Positions 1-9,690 of a stretch of DNA of 64,000 bases are shown in pieces. The position numbers were made by a program, and so were the translations under genes. Numbering within the stretch: the stretch's first letter is position 1; every line of letters starts with the position of its first letter. Source of the DNA: Rhodocollybia butyracea (Eukaryota > Basidiomycota > Agaricomycetes > Agaricales > Omphalotaceae). The notes beneath the pieces are model-generated. The model did no database searches. It was not told the DNA's origin and saw only the letters and a program-made list of their open reading frames with translations. The stretch spans positions 1 to 64,000 of the forward strand of contig JADNRY010000322.1 of assembly GCA_015501585.1 (NCBI GenBank), given 5' to 3'.

Positions 1-430
1 TATTCTATGTACTAACAAGTATCTCACACTCATACCTTACATGTATAAGTACTAAATACTTGCAGGTACAATTTACTTGTGAGTACCTGTGTTGACTGGG
101 ATCCGCAAGTACCTGCAAGTACCCATGTTAAAACACCTGCGGATCCCGGTATCCGTTTCCCACGGATCCGTGCAGGTCACGGGTAGCCCCTTGAGGTCCA
201 CAGGTACCTGTGAAACGGATCCGGGTATACCTGGATCCGGACTTGTGGACATCTTTATAGCTGGTACATATCTGGGATCTTGGGGCTTCATACCTGTTTC
301 TGTACCTGTCCTGTCCATAGATCACACCCGGGTTCTACCTGGATGCCTGGTGGGACATACCTGGTATGCAACTGAGGTCTTGCTGCTTCATAGCAGTTCT
401 GTACCTGTGGCCTTTGTGGATAGTATGTTT
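1..430. repeat. GTACCTG-rich flank and first satellite block
   Basis: Positions 60-240 are dense in GGTACCTG, GGATCCG and related short motifs. From about 240 the sequence becomes the forward form of the satellite described at 7030 (phrases such as CTGCTTCATACCTG and GGATGCCTGGTGGGGCATA). The stretch at about 141-185 recurs in inverted orientation at about 6640-6690, and the phrase GGACTTGTGGACATCTTTA that opens the array recurs near 1230 and 6710. Open frames across this block are repeat read-through, not genes. Confidence 0.7.
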
Positions 431-468
431 TACTCTTATTTCACTATTGCTTCTAATTTTATTTTCAG

Positions 469-969
469 GATCTTGATGGCCTCTTTAAAGACCTTGATCA
501 GTTTGGACATACTGCTGCTTCGGACGTTGTTGAAGCTTTTCTTAACAGTGCTGTTGATGCTGAGACTGACCCAATCAAGTATCATGCCTCCCAATTAGAC
601 AAGCCAGGTGCGAAAATTACACCTTGACATGCCTTTGCTCATATGGGCTTAGATTATCTTACTGCACCTGGTGATTATCTTTGCACTACATTTTATTTCT
701 TCTTTGATCTTGATTCCGAACCTTTAGCTACATGAACTGTTGTTGAACATCTCTTTTCGCATGGTGGACTTCAAGTTCCCAAAAGACGTCATAACTTGGA
801 GTTTGAAACTCTGCAATGTTGAATGGTCTTACGCTCCTGGATTGATGCTGGTCTTGTTCCTATTGATGAGGTTCTTGCATATCTGTGTAATTTGAAAAGC
901 CATCGCAAGGGGAAAGGAAAGAGTGTTGCTGATGCTGATGAGTCAGATTCTGAGATTGAGCTATTGTAG
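469..969 (+). pseudogene. hAT transposase, C-terminal exon remnant
   Basis: The frame starting after a good acceptor (TTTTCAG, ending at 468) translates as the hAT dimerisation region: DPIKYHASQLDK, then MGLDYLTAP, VVEHLFSHGGL and KRRHNL, ending at TAG 967-969. Three in-frame TGA codons interrupt it, at 625-627, 733-735 and 820-822. Nothing of the N-terminal or catalytic part is visible upstream, where satellite sequence begins, so this is a 5'-truncated dead copy. TGA where hAT relatives usually have Arg or another sense codon is compatible with C-to-T decay, but that is inference. It is closely related in family to the larger hAT gene at 3835-6320, though not the same copy. Confidence 0.8.
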
Positions 970-1039
970 TTTGGCTAATACATTGTATCAATTACAGTTT
1001 GTTTGTTGTCATACTATATAATTACTTTTCTTATTTTAA

Positions 1040-1690
1040 TTCTTCCAGATACTTGCAAGTATACTTGCAGGTACCTGTGCTGACATGAGTCACAGGTACC
1101 TGTGGGTCTACTTGTGTAAATTACTTGCAGGTCCAAGTCAAGGTTCTCACGGGTCTTTGCCAAGTCACAGGTCAACTTTTTTGAGCTTCAGGTACCTGTC
1201 TGATGAGTCCGAGTTGACTTGGACTTGGACTTGTGTGCATCTTTACCTACCTGGGACATTGCTGCTTCATACCTGTTCCGTACCTGTGGCCGCTGTGGAT
1301 CATACCTGGTTTCTATCTGGATGCTTGGTGGAGCATAGCTGGTACATATCTGGGACCTTGCTGCTTCATACCTGTTCTGTACCTGTCCTGTCCTTAGATC
1401 ACACCTGGGTTCTATGTGGATGGCTGGTGGGGCATCCCTGCTACACAACTGGGGCCTTGCTGCTTCATACCTGTGGCCTTTGTGGATCATACCTGGTTTC
1501 TATTGGGATGCCTGGTAGAGCATAGCTAGTACATATCTGTGATCTTGCTGCTTCTTACCTGTTCCATACCTGTCCTGTCCAAAGATCACACCCAGGTTCT
1601 ACCTGGATGCCTGGTGGGGCATACCTGGTACACAACTGGGGTCTTGCTGCCTCATACCTGTCCCATACCTGTGGCCTCTGTGCATCAAGC
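1040..1690 (+). repeat. Satellite array, forward orientation
   Basis: The array opens with GGTACCTGTG-type motifs (1060-1200) and then holds alternating A and B monomers of about 97 bp. A contains GGATCATACCTGGTTTCTA and B contains GATCACACCTGGGTTCTA; both run into CTGCTTCATACCTGT. Long open frames on both strands are a by-product of the repeat composition. Confidence 0.75.
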
Positions 1691-1799
1691 AGAGCTTGTC
1701 AAAGGAGTAGAGGAGTGAGAAGAAGACTTGGATGAAGTGGCCTTAAGCATGTCTGAGGCTAAAGATGGACAAAAGTCCAGTTCCCAACAGGTGACCTGC

Positions 1800-2040
1800 A
1801 GATTTGACCGGTGGGAATACCCATCTGACCCGGAAAGCAGCCGCAGATCAAGTGGGACATGAATCCGGATCCTGGTCCACCTGGACCTGCCACGCGGGTA
1901 CCTGTGCCAAAAAAAAACGCGACCCACTACTACCTGATGCCGAGCCGTGGGAACAAGTACCAGGATCCAGGGGTGTTTGCACAGGTTGACCCACAGGTAC
2001 CTGTGACCTGGTACGCTTTCACAACCTTAGCTTGGATTAT
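1800..2040. repeat. GGATCC/GGTACCTGT motif cluster
   Basis: This cluster of GGATCCGG, GGTACCTGTG and CCACCTGGACCTG motifs resembles the flanks of the other arrays at 60-240, 1060-1200 and 6585-6720. No coding signal was recognised in it or in 1690-1800 just before it. Such clusters could be subterminal repeats of hAT-type elements, but I see no clean terminal repeat to prove that. Confidence 0.45.
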
Positions 2041-2044
2041 AATT

Positions 2045-2732
2045 TACAGTCATCTATGACCATTTGGGATGCCATGGTCATTTGGGACAAGTCAAATTAT
2101 CACACGAAAGATGTACATATCAGCCTCGGAAATCTGGTCACTGTGAAGAAATAAACAATACCTTCAATCTGTATGAAACTTTCCAGGGATAAGTCGAGAG
2201 GTTTCATTGGAAGGAAGTCGAAAGTGGTATTTGGGACGCGTGACCAATTTAAATCAGACAATTACACTAGCTATGTATCTCAAGGTGTCACAGAAATTGG
2301 CTATATCAGAAACAATACTTGAAACTATGGATTCTGAACCTTACTTGGAGTGCGTAGTCACTGATTCCTCGATAGTTTGAAGAACTGTGGAATCAGCGGA
2401 AGAGGCCGTCACATCGCAATCCCAAAAGGGGAAGTGATAACGGAGAGGCAATTCATCCTGATTGTTTCCGTACCTAAATATAGCTTATCTTCCAATCTTA
2501 TCAGCGTGAGCTGTCACATCCCAAATGCTCATTTTTTATTGATAACAAACTTTTCTGCTGATTTTACTCTGGCACAACTGTTATAGTTCCGATATCCATC
2601 AGAAGTGAGCAAACATCTTCTATCATACCTACTCTACATGCCTAGTATCAAAAAAGCATGGATTCAGTACAGTAACATATTAATTTTCCATGAGAAAGAT
2701 TTGAGTGTCCCAAATGGCCATAGATGACTGTA
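2045..2732. mobile_element. Tc1/mariner-type MITE (non-autonomous)
   Basis: The ends form an imperfect inverted repeat: CAGTCATCTATGACCATT starts at 2047 and its complement (AATGGCCATAGATGACTG) ends at 2730, extended on both sides by TTTGGGA/TCCCAAA. Both ends are flanked by TA, as expected for a Tc1/mariner target duplication. The phrase TTTGGGAC recurs internally (near 2085 and 2229) and its complement CCCAAA near 2520, a common subterminal layout. No transposase frame is present over the 684 bp, so the element would depend on a transposase elsewhere. It sits between satellite blocks. Confidence 0.7.
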
Positions 2733-2789
2733 TTTTGATTATTTACAGACTCAAGCTGATGATGGGTGTGTTTAACAATATTACTGAAC

Positions 2790-3190
2790 AGCTATGCTCC
2801 ACTAGGCATCCAGGTGGAACCTGGGTGTGATGATGCACAGGGGCCATAGGTATGGAGCAGGTGTGAAGCAGCAAGACCCCAGTTGTGTACCAGGTATGCC
2901 CACCAGTCATCCAGGTAGAACCCAGGTGTGATTTACAGACAGGAGTCAGGCCAGGTATGGACCAGGTATGAAACAGCAAGTTCCCAGATATGTACCACCT
3001 ATGCTCCACCAAGCATCCATATAGAAACCAGGTATGATCCACAAAGGCCACAGGTACAGAACTGCTATGAAGCAGCAAGACCTCAGTTGCATACCAGGTA
3101 TGTCCCACCAGGCATCCAGGTAGAACATGGGTGTGATCTATGGACAGGATAGGTATGGAACAGGTATTTTGAAGCAGGGAGATCCCAGTA
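2790..3190 (-). repeat. Satellite array, reverse orientation
   Basis: The same A/B monomers as at 1230-1690 and 7030-7728 appear here as reverse complements: GTATGAAGCAGCAAGACC, CCACCAAGCATCCA and GTATGATCCACAAAGGCC. About four monomers are visible. Open frames on both strands are repeat artefacts. Confidence 0.75.
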
Positions 3191-3834
3191 TGGCCGTAAA
3201 AGTGTGTAATAAATCAGGCAGTGAAGTGCATCAAATGCAACAATGTTAAGACAGTCATTTGCAATTATCTTCTGGCATATCACCATGTTATCCTAGGTCT
3301 TTCCATTTGTTGCAATGTTCTCAAGTCCTGATGCACTCCAGTTCAACACAGCTGAATCGGCTACACAATGTGTCATAATAGAAAAAAATAAACCTCTCAG
3401 GCCAAGTTAGTGACCTCGTCATTGGAACTGTACTAGCACTACAAAGTAATCTCCTATACATTTGCATACATAATTTCAACTTCAGTGAAGGACTCAAAGC
3501 TTGGGTCTCAGGAGTGGCAGGTTTCATGCTCACAGTCAGCTGTGATTGGGTGTGGGTGGGGCCGGGTGGACCCAATATGGCTACTGCAGAGCCTTTCCCT
3601 GTGCTTGGATTGCATGTTTTGGCACTCGCACTTGGTGCTGAAGAACTAATATTTATTCATGCTGCCACAAACCTAAAGTGATGGCAGCATACATAAGCAA
3701 TACTAATGCAGCTATAACCTCAGAAGGGGAGGTTGCTTTTGGGTGTGAGGATCTGGTGAGTTTGTCTTTTGTAGCTGTGGCGCAATTCTGCCAAGTAAGT
3801 CAAAGGTTGTTTTGTTCATTTATTCATTGACGCA
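3190..3834. other. Spacer, no gene recognised
   Basis: I see no supported coding exon here. A G-rich stretch around 3545-3580 (GGGTGTGGGTGGGGCCGGG) loosely resembles the complement of the GGGTCGGG-rich tail at 6410-6540 and may be the degenerate left end of the hAT element that follows. I could not confirm an 8-bp target duplication. Confidence 0.35.
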
Positions 3835-6320
3835 GCAAGGCTCCTGCTACCCCTAGGCGCACTTATTTGACATGCAAAGTCTTGCTGGGGTAAAGAAGCT
3901 GTTAACGCAGCTCAACAGTCAAAGAGTCTCGAAAATGCGAGAGCGGCAATCAAAAGAATTGGTAAGAAAAGCCAGAGCAAGCTTGCTGCTGCTCTGCGTA
4001 CCATGAAGGGATGGGCGGAGTCATTTTCGATGCAGCCACCAACCAAAAAGGAAATACGGTTTGTCTTAGACCTACTATATTGAGCTTGGGTTGAACCATT
4101 TGTAGAGTTGTTACCGCACGCTGGGTTTCAGAATCAGCACATCCTTCAACATTGTCAAAGACCGTTGTTATCGTTGGCTACAGAGAGAAGGCTGTCCGGA
4201 ACAATACATTCCTAGCTGTGAGACTGTCTCTCGCGACGTCAAAAAGTTATATACTTGTACAAAAGAAAAACTGGCTGAAGAATTACAAGTGAGCTTCACA
4301 TCCCGCAGGCCCAGCCAATAGTACTCACAATTTTATATAGGCCCAGGACAAAGAAATTCCGATAGTCATTGACTGTTGGACATCACCAAATCACCGTGCC
4401 TGGATGAGTATAGCCACGTCAAGAGTTTGAAAGGGAATGGATGGCAAGGAGAAACTCGTTACTCACCTTCTTGATTTCATAGAACTTCCTTGCTCACATT
4501 CTGGTCGTAACATGGCGGAGGCACTGGCTACAGTCCTGAAAGAGTATGGCATAGAAGACAAGGTAAGCGTTATATTTTTCCGCAAGAAGAATGCTAACAT
4601 ACCATAGATCATATCGATTACTTGTGATAATGCATCCGCCAACACCACTATGCTTGAGGAACTCGCAAAAATCCTTCCCAACTTTGGTGGTCTCAACACA
4701 TATGTTCGCTGTTTTTCCCATACCGTGAATCTAACGGCAAGAGGTGTACTTCGGCCGTTTGAGCCTAAAAAACCAAAGGCGGGGACCTCCAACACTGATA
4801 TTGAGGCTGCTGAGCTCATGGGACTCAATGATACTGGGATAGAGGAACTCCGGGCTGAATTACAGGACCTCGAAGAGAATGGTGCACAGGAGAGAGATGA
4901 TCTGGAGGGTTTTGTTGATGTGTTGACTGAGATGACAGAAACCGAAAGAGAGGAATGGAACGAGGCTGTTCAACCTCTCCGTGCGGCGTTAGTTAAGGTA
5001 AGTTCTTGCTCGGATCCGTAAAGTTTAGCTTTGCGCAGCTTTTGACGTGTTACTTAAATCCTTCCCTTCCTTCCCACCAGTGCCATTGTGTTTCCTTCAA
5101 GATTATCAACTCCCCCACTTTGTTGCTCCCTTGATGGCGCGAAACGGTGGCTGGCACCAACTTCAAGGACCGCATACTACCTCGTGATGTTACTACTCGG
5201 TGGAATTCTACCTACGACATGCTAGCTGCCTTCATCAAAATGAAGGATGTTGTTAATCTGTTTCTGGACCGAGCATCCAACGGTTTATCGGACTATTGCC
5301 TCTCCGAAGGCGAATGGGATGCAATTAATGATCTAGTGAGGGCTTTGAAGGTATGTATCTATTCTTTCAACATTCAGCAGGCTCAACAACATTTTTTAGA
5401 TCCTCAAAGACGCTACTCTCTTTTTTTCATCTAACTCACCAAACATATCTGCCATTATTCCCACTATGGATGCCATCAACAAAGTGTTTGCATCAGAAAT
5501 CATTGATAGCAAGGAGCTCTGCGCTCCTCTTTGTCACGCTCTCGGTATTGGCAAAAGAACACTCAACAAATACTATGCACTTACTGACAATTCCGACATC
5601 TACCGTGTTGCTATGGGTAAGTGCTTGTACACCACTGACAAAAGATAGTACTTCATCCCTCCTTCAAATTGACGTATTTCTCTCGTCTAAACTGGCCTGA
5701 GGACTGGATCCGTGAGGCCAAAAATGTAACGCGCAATGCATGGGTCTCGCGATACAAACCAGCTTCATCAGAACCTGCACCCATGGTTTCTGGGTCCTCG
5801 GTACATTGGTATTATGCCCCGTTGCACCATTACTAAATGTCTGCATTCCAGAATTGAACTCCTTCATCATCAAACTCATTCTTATCGCTCATGGCAAGGC
5901 ACACGACATCCACCATTCCAATGAGCACCACGGATGAGTTGGATCGCTACCTGCTCGACAGCTGTGTTCCAACGGACGATCCACTGCAGTGGTGGTTGAT
6001 GAATAGAAAGGTCTATCCTCATCTAGCCAAGCTCGCTATCTCAATTCACACCATTCCATGTATGTTATAATATTTGTTCTTTTCTTCGTTGACTTATGCT
6101 TTCCATAGCGTCATCTGTCTTGGTCGAGTGTAGTTTCTCATGTGGCCGTATCCTTATTACCCATGTACGCAATCGTCTTCGTGCGCTGACCATCTGTGCC
6201 CTGATGTCCTTTGGTGACTGGTCTCGTGAGGACTTTGTTACTAATGAAGAGCTACAAGATTTTCTTGACACTAATACAGAAACTGTTGACATAGATCTAG
6301 ATGATAGTACCAGTGACTGA
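3835..6320 (+). pseudogene. hAT-family transposase, nearly full length but broken
   Basis: Exons separated by short introns read as a hAT DDE transposase. In order there is a lysine-rich helical N-part (3900-4060), CYRWLQREGCPEQYIPS (about 4160-4215), the first catalytic block IVIDCWTSPNHRAW (about 4360-4405), ITCDNASANTTMLEEL (4618-4668), the RCFSHTVNLTARG block (4706-4744), DVTTRWNSTYDML (about 5180-5225), and the C-terminal dimerisation region DDPLQWWLMNRKVYPHLAKLA (5970-6040) and FSCGRILITHVRNRLRA (to 6190), ending in a TGA at 6318-6320. An in-frame TGA at 4428-4430 and a one-base slip near 4142-4146 break the frame. No BED finger was seen at the N-terminus. The element is probably immobile. 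Confidence 0.8.
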
Positions 6321-6399
6321 ATATTCCTTTTTGTATATTGCTTTTGTAGCTGTTCATCTTGTTACTAGTATTTATATTTTACTTTTTAGTTCATGCTTG

Positions 6400-6545
6400 C
6401 AGAGGCTTACGAAAGTGAGAGACCCGACCCGTGACCCAACCAGAAGGGTAACCCGATCCCAAGTGTAACAGGTTCGGGTTTTTCTACAGGTCGGGACGGG
6501 CTGACTTTGGGTGTCCCAAACCCGACCCAAGCCCATCACTACTTA
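6400..6545. repeat. GGGTCGGG-rich right subterminal region of the hAT element
   Basis: This is a dense run of GACCCGACCC, CAACCAGAAGGG, GGTTCGGGTTTTT and CAAACCCGACCC, ending in GCCCATCACTA near 6541. Many fungal hAT elements have a terminal repeat that, read inwards, begins (T/C)AGTGATGGGC followed by GGGTCGGG motifs, which fits this end. The matching left end is not clear. Confidence 0.55.
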
Positions 6546-6579
6546 TTTGAGCGGAAAAGATTTATGCTTGCCCTCCCCA

Positions 6580-6795
6580 CAAATACTTGCAGGTACCTGC
6601 AGGTAGCTCAAATTTCCTTGGATCAATACCCGTGACCCGCACGGATCCGTGGGAAACAGATACCGGAATCCGCAGGTAGACATACCTGCGAGTACCTGCG
6701 GATAACCCGGACTCTTGGACATCTTTAACCAGCTATGCTCCACCATGCATCCAGATAGAAACCAGGTATGATTCACAGAGGCTAGAGGTACAGAA
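6580..6795. repeat. GGATCCG cluster and reverse satellite piece
   Basis: 6585-6720 carries the GCAGGTACCTGCAGG and GCACGGATCCGTGGG motifs of the 89-240 block, part of it in inverted orientation. From about 6722 a reverse-orientation monomer (GCTATGCTCCACCATGCATC, GTATGATTCACAGAGG) runs up to the Copia fragment. Confidence 0.6.
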
Positions 6796-7030
6796 CACTC
6801 AAAAGTTCCCATATCAATGAGAGACTTGAGCTCTGTGTCTACAGCCTTCAGCCAAGAGGCCAAGTTAGGACCGTGGAGTGCTTCCTGATGAGTGCGGGGC
6901 TCTGAGGATCCCTGAGCATGGACAGTGGCCATGAAGGCCATGGCAACACCTTCTGCAACATCTGGTCTATTGCCTGGTGCAGCTTCTGGAGGATCTGGGG
7001 CAATGTCAGGTTCTTCACAGAAGCAGGCAG
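6795..7030 (-). pseudogene. Ty1/Copia pol fragment (start of reverse transcriptase)
   Basis: The minus strand encodes a stretch with EPRTHQEALHGPNLASWLKA followed by a DTELKSLIDMGTFE block. This is the conserved EP-T-EA...W..A...E...L..N.TW/F start of the Copia RT domain. About 50 residues upstream are acidic and proline-rich, as in the integrase-RT linker. Both ends stop abruptly in satellite monomers and no other Copia domain is nearby. The surrounding array changes orientation across it (reverse before, forward after), so the insertion or a rearrangement at it may mark an inversion point. Confidence 0.7.
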
Positions 7031-7728
7031 GTATCTGTACCTGTGGCCTTATCTGGTTTCTACCAGGATGCATGGTGGAGCATAGTTGGTACATATTGGG
7101 GATGTTGCTGTTTCATACCTGGTCGGTACCTATCCTGACTCTTGTCCGTAAATCACATGTGGGTTCTACCTGGATGGCTGGTGGGGCATACCTGGTACAT
7201 AACTGGGGTCTTGTTGCTTCATACCTGTTCTGTACCTGTCCTGTCCATAGATCACACCTGCTTCATACCTGTTCCATACCTGTGGCCTCTGTGCATCATA
7301 CCTGAATTCTATCTGGATGCATGGTGGAGCATAACTTGTACATATCTGGGATCTTCCTGCTTCCTATGTGTTTCATTCCTGTCCTGTCTGTAGGCTACAC
7401 TTGGGTTCTACCTGGATCCCTGGTGGGGCATACCTGGTATGCAACTGGGGTCTTCCTGCTTCATACCTGTTCTGTACCTGTGGCCTCTGTGGATCATACC
7501 TGGTTTCTATCTGGATGCATGGAGGATCATAGCTGGTACATATCAGGGATCTTGCGGCTTCATATCTGTTCTGTAACTGTCCTGTCTTTAGATCACACAA
7601 GGCTTTTATCTGGATGCTTGGTGGGGCATAACTTGTATGCAATGGGAGCCTTGCTGCTTCATCCCTGTTCTGTACCTGTAGCATCTGTGGTGTGGATCAT
7701 ACCCGGTTTCTATCTGGATGCACCGCCC
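7030..7728 (+). repeat. Satellite array with A/B dimer periodicity
   Basis: This is the clearest forward block. Monomers of about 95-97 bp alternate. Type A reads GGATCATACCTGGTTTCTA, then GGATGCATGGTGGAGCATA, TGGTACATATCTGGGATCTT, and a tail CTGCTTCATACC with CCTGTCCTGTCC. Type B reads GATCACACCTGGGTTCTA, then GGATGCCTGGTGGGGCATA, TGGTACACAACTGGGGTCTT, and a tail ending CTGTGGCCTCTGT. The A-B pair forms a unit of about 190 bp, like a two-monomer higher-order repeat. Monomers differ by several substitutions, so the array is not young. Confidence 0.75.
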
Positions 7729-7795
7729 TCAGGTTGGCTGGGGGGTCAGCCAGGTTGGCTTAAGGTTACTTGAGTGTAGGGGGCATTTTCCTGAT
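7729..7795. mobile_element. Short TCAGG...CCTGA element, foldback family
   Basis: A 67-bp segment begins TCAGG and ends GGCATTTTCCTGA. The terminal phrase matches, in reverse complement, the end TCAGGAAAATGCC of the fragment at 48256 and resembles the ends of the palindromic element at 40121-40493. It lies exactly where the satellite array flips from forward (left) to reverse (right). Confidence 0.45.
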
Positions 7796-7796
7796 G

Positions 7797-8612
7797 ATGC
7801 TCCACCATGCATCCAGAGAGATCCCAGGTATGATCCACAGAGGCCACAGGTATAGAACAGGTATGAGGCAGCAAGACCACAGTTGTGTACCACTGTACCA
7901 GGTACCAATATTGTTGCATTTGATGGCTTCAATATCTGATTTATTACACACTATTATGGCCGTAATGGAGCAGCAAGTTCCCAGTTATGTACCAGGTATG
8001 CTCCTCCATGCATCCAGATAGAACCCAGGTTTGATGCACAGAGGTCATGGGTACAGAACAGGTATGAAGCAGCAAGACCCTGGTTGTGTACCAGGTATGC
8101 CCCACCAGCCATCCAGGTAGAACCCAAGTGTGATTTATGGACAGGAGTCAGGACAGGTATGGACCAGTATGAAACAGCAAGATCCCAGATATGTACCAGC
8201 TATGCTCCACCATGTATCCAGATAGAACCCAGGTATGATGCACAGAGGCCACAGGTACGGAACAGGTATGAAGCAGCAAGGCCCCAGTTGCATACCAGGT
8301 TGGATGCCCCACGCCTCCAGGTAGGACCCAGGTGTGATTTAAGGAGAGGACAGGTACAGAACAGCAAGATCCCAGATATGTACCAGCTATGCTCCACCAA
8401 GCATCCAGATACAACCCAGGTTTGATCCACAGAGGCCACAGGTACAGAACAGGTATGAAGCAGCAAGAGCCCAGTTGTGTACCAGGTATGCCCCACCAGT
8501 CATCCAGGTAGAACCAAAGTGTGATTTACCAACAGAAGTCAGGACAGGTACAGACCAGGTATGAAACAGCAACATCCCAGATATGTACCAGCTATCCTCA
8601 ACCAGGCATCCA
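7797..8612 (-). repeat. Satellite array, reverse orientation
   Basis: These are reverse complements of the A/B monomers (GCTCCACCATGCATCCAGA, GGCCACAGGTACAGAACAGG, GCAGCAAGACCC, CCCCACCAGCCATCCAGG), with roughly eight monomers. Near 7870-7975 a non-satellite insert with CATTTGATGGCTTCAATATC and TATTACACACTATTATGGCC interrupts it. A similar phrase (TCAAATGCAACAATGTTAAG) occurs near 3230 beside another array. Confidence 0.75.
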
Positions 8613-8620
8613 GGTAGAAC

Positions 8621-8740
8621 CCTTATGAATCCTATGGCATCCTAGGATTTTGGGCCTGTCCCTTGCCTGTCAAGGCTCTTGAGGATTCCCTCGGTATCCT
8701 AGGCAAGCCTAGGCTTGCCCAGGTGTGGCGCAGGAATGAG
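8621..8740. repeat. Fragment of the 40121 foldback element
   Basis: TATGAATCCTATGGCATCCT, then a version of CTTGCCAGTCAAGGCTCTTG and GGCAAGCCTAGGCTTGCCCA, match one arm of the palindrome at 40121-40493 with scattered differences. The outermost part of the terminal repeat is missing. It abuts the end of the satellite array. Confidence 0.65.
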
Positions 8741-9690
8741 CTTCGTACTTGGAAGTGGTTATCCTCACGTGAGTTCAATGGGGAGATCCTGGCGGATTCT
8801 TTGTGCTCAGAGAGAGATGGTGAGAGAAGGGGAAAGGAAATCTCTAATTACCCCTAAGAATAAGTAGAGTATTTATACAAAATTTTAATTAACAACGAGT
8901 AACTAATTAAGTAATTGTCCTTAAGCCAATAAATCTGAAGGTCCGTAAGACGTCACAATACATGCTCAAAATGGTATGGAGCATGACACCAGGTTTATGC
9001 AGGTTTGCCCAGGTTCCATGCTATTGGCTGGACAGGCCTGATGTCACAACAAAACATGGCAGATCCAAGTTCCATGTCAGATCTGATCAATTGATCAATT
9101 GGGCGCTCCTCATGCAAGAAGGGCACTTTGCTGTCAAACAAAGAATAATTTTGCCATGGTTTTGGTGCAGATCTCAGCCAATAGAACAAACAGCATCCTA
9201 AAATGTTTACTATTAAACAATTGCAACTTCTCTGAGCTGTTTTCCAACAACAGTGTGAGTGCTGGGAAGTTGCCATGTTGCCACGTCACATACCAGCTTC
9301 GGTCATCCATTTGATTGGTCCAAATCAGGTGAGAACCGATCAACGACTGGCAAACCTGCAGCACACAGAGGTGGCCACTTTATGTGCATTCTTCACTTGT
9401 ACCCTCATATACTCAACTTAATTCAAAAAAATGATTCTAAGCATGTTTCATGTTTTATACCTGTTGGCTGAAAGAGATAAAACATTGCCATTGACAAGGA
9501 ACTCAAACAATAGGGTAGAATTTACTATCAATTTGGAAATTGATCCATAAGTTGATACACACTAGTCGCAGTTGGGCGCTCCGCACTCAGGTAGGCGCCA
9601 TAAAATCCCCAACTGATGACTTTATTTATGTTTCGGTTGCCTGATCACATCAACCTGGGAAACGGCAGGGCTGGACCAATCCACAACCCA
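8741..9690. other. Spacer, no gene recognised
   Basis: No frame here carries a recognisable domain. It contains a GCAGGTTTGCCCAGGTTCC phrase near 9000 that recalls the foldback element core, a small palindromic stretch GATCAATTGATC near 9085, and otherwise mixed composition. Open frames on both strands around 8960-9470 overlap each other and look like chance. Confidence 0.4.

Noticed and set aside
89..598. 169-codon plus-strand open frame
   Set aside because: It reads through satellite sequence and then the wrong frame of the hAT remnant.
1085..1525. 146-codon open frame with repeated LLLHTCSVPV motifs
   Set aside because: The peptide repeats are the satellite monomer translated; other frames and the other strand are also open.
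7142..7773. Long repeated open frames suggesting a repeat protein
   Set aside because: The same satellite artefact; no start context, introns or non-repeat domain, and frames exist on both strands.
8084..8425. Open frames on both strands with CTRYAPP-type repeats
   Set aside because: Reverse-orientation satellite monomers; not genes.
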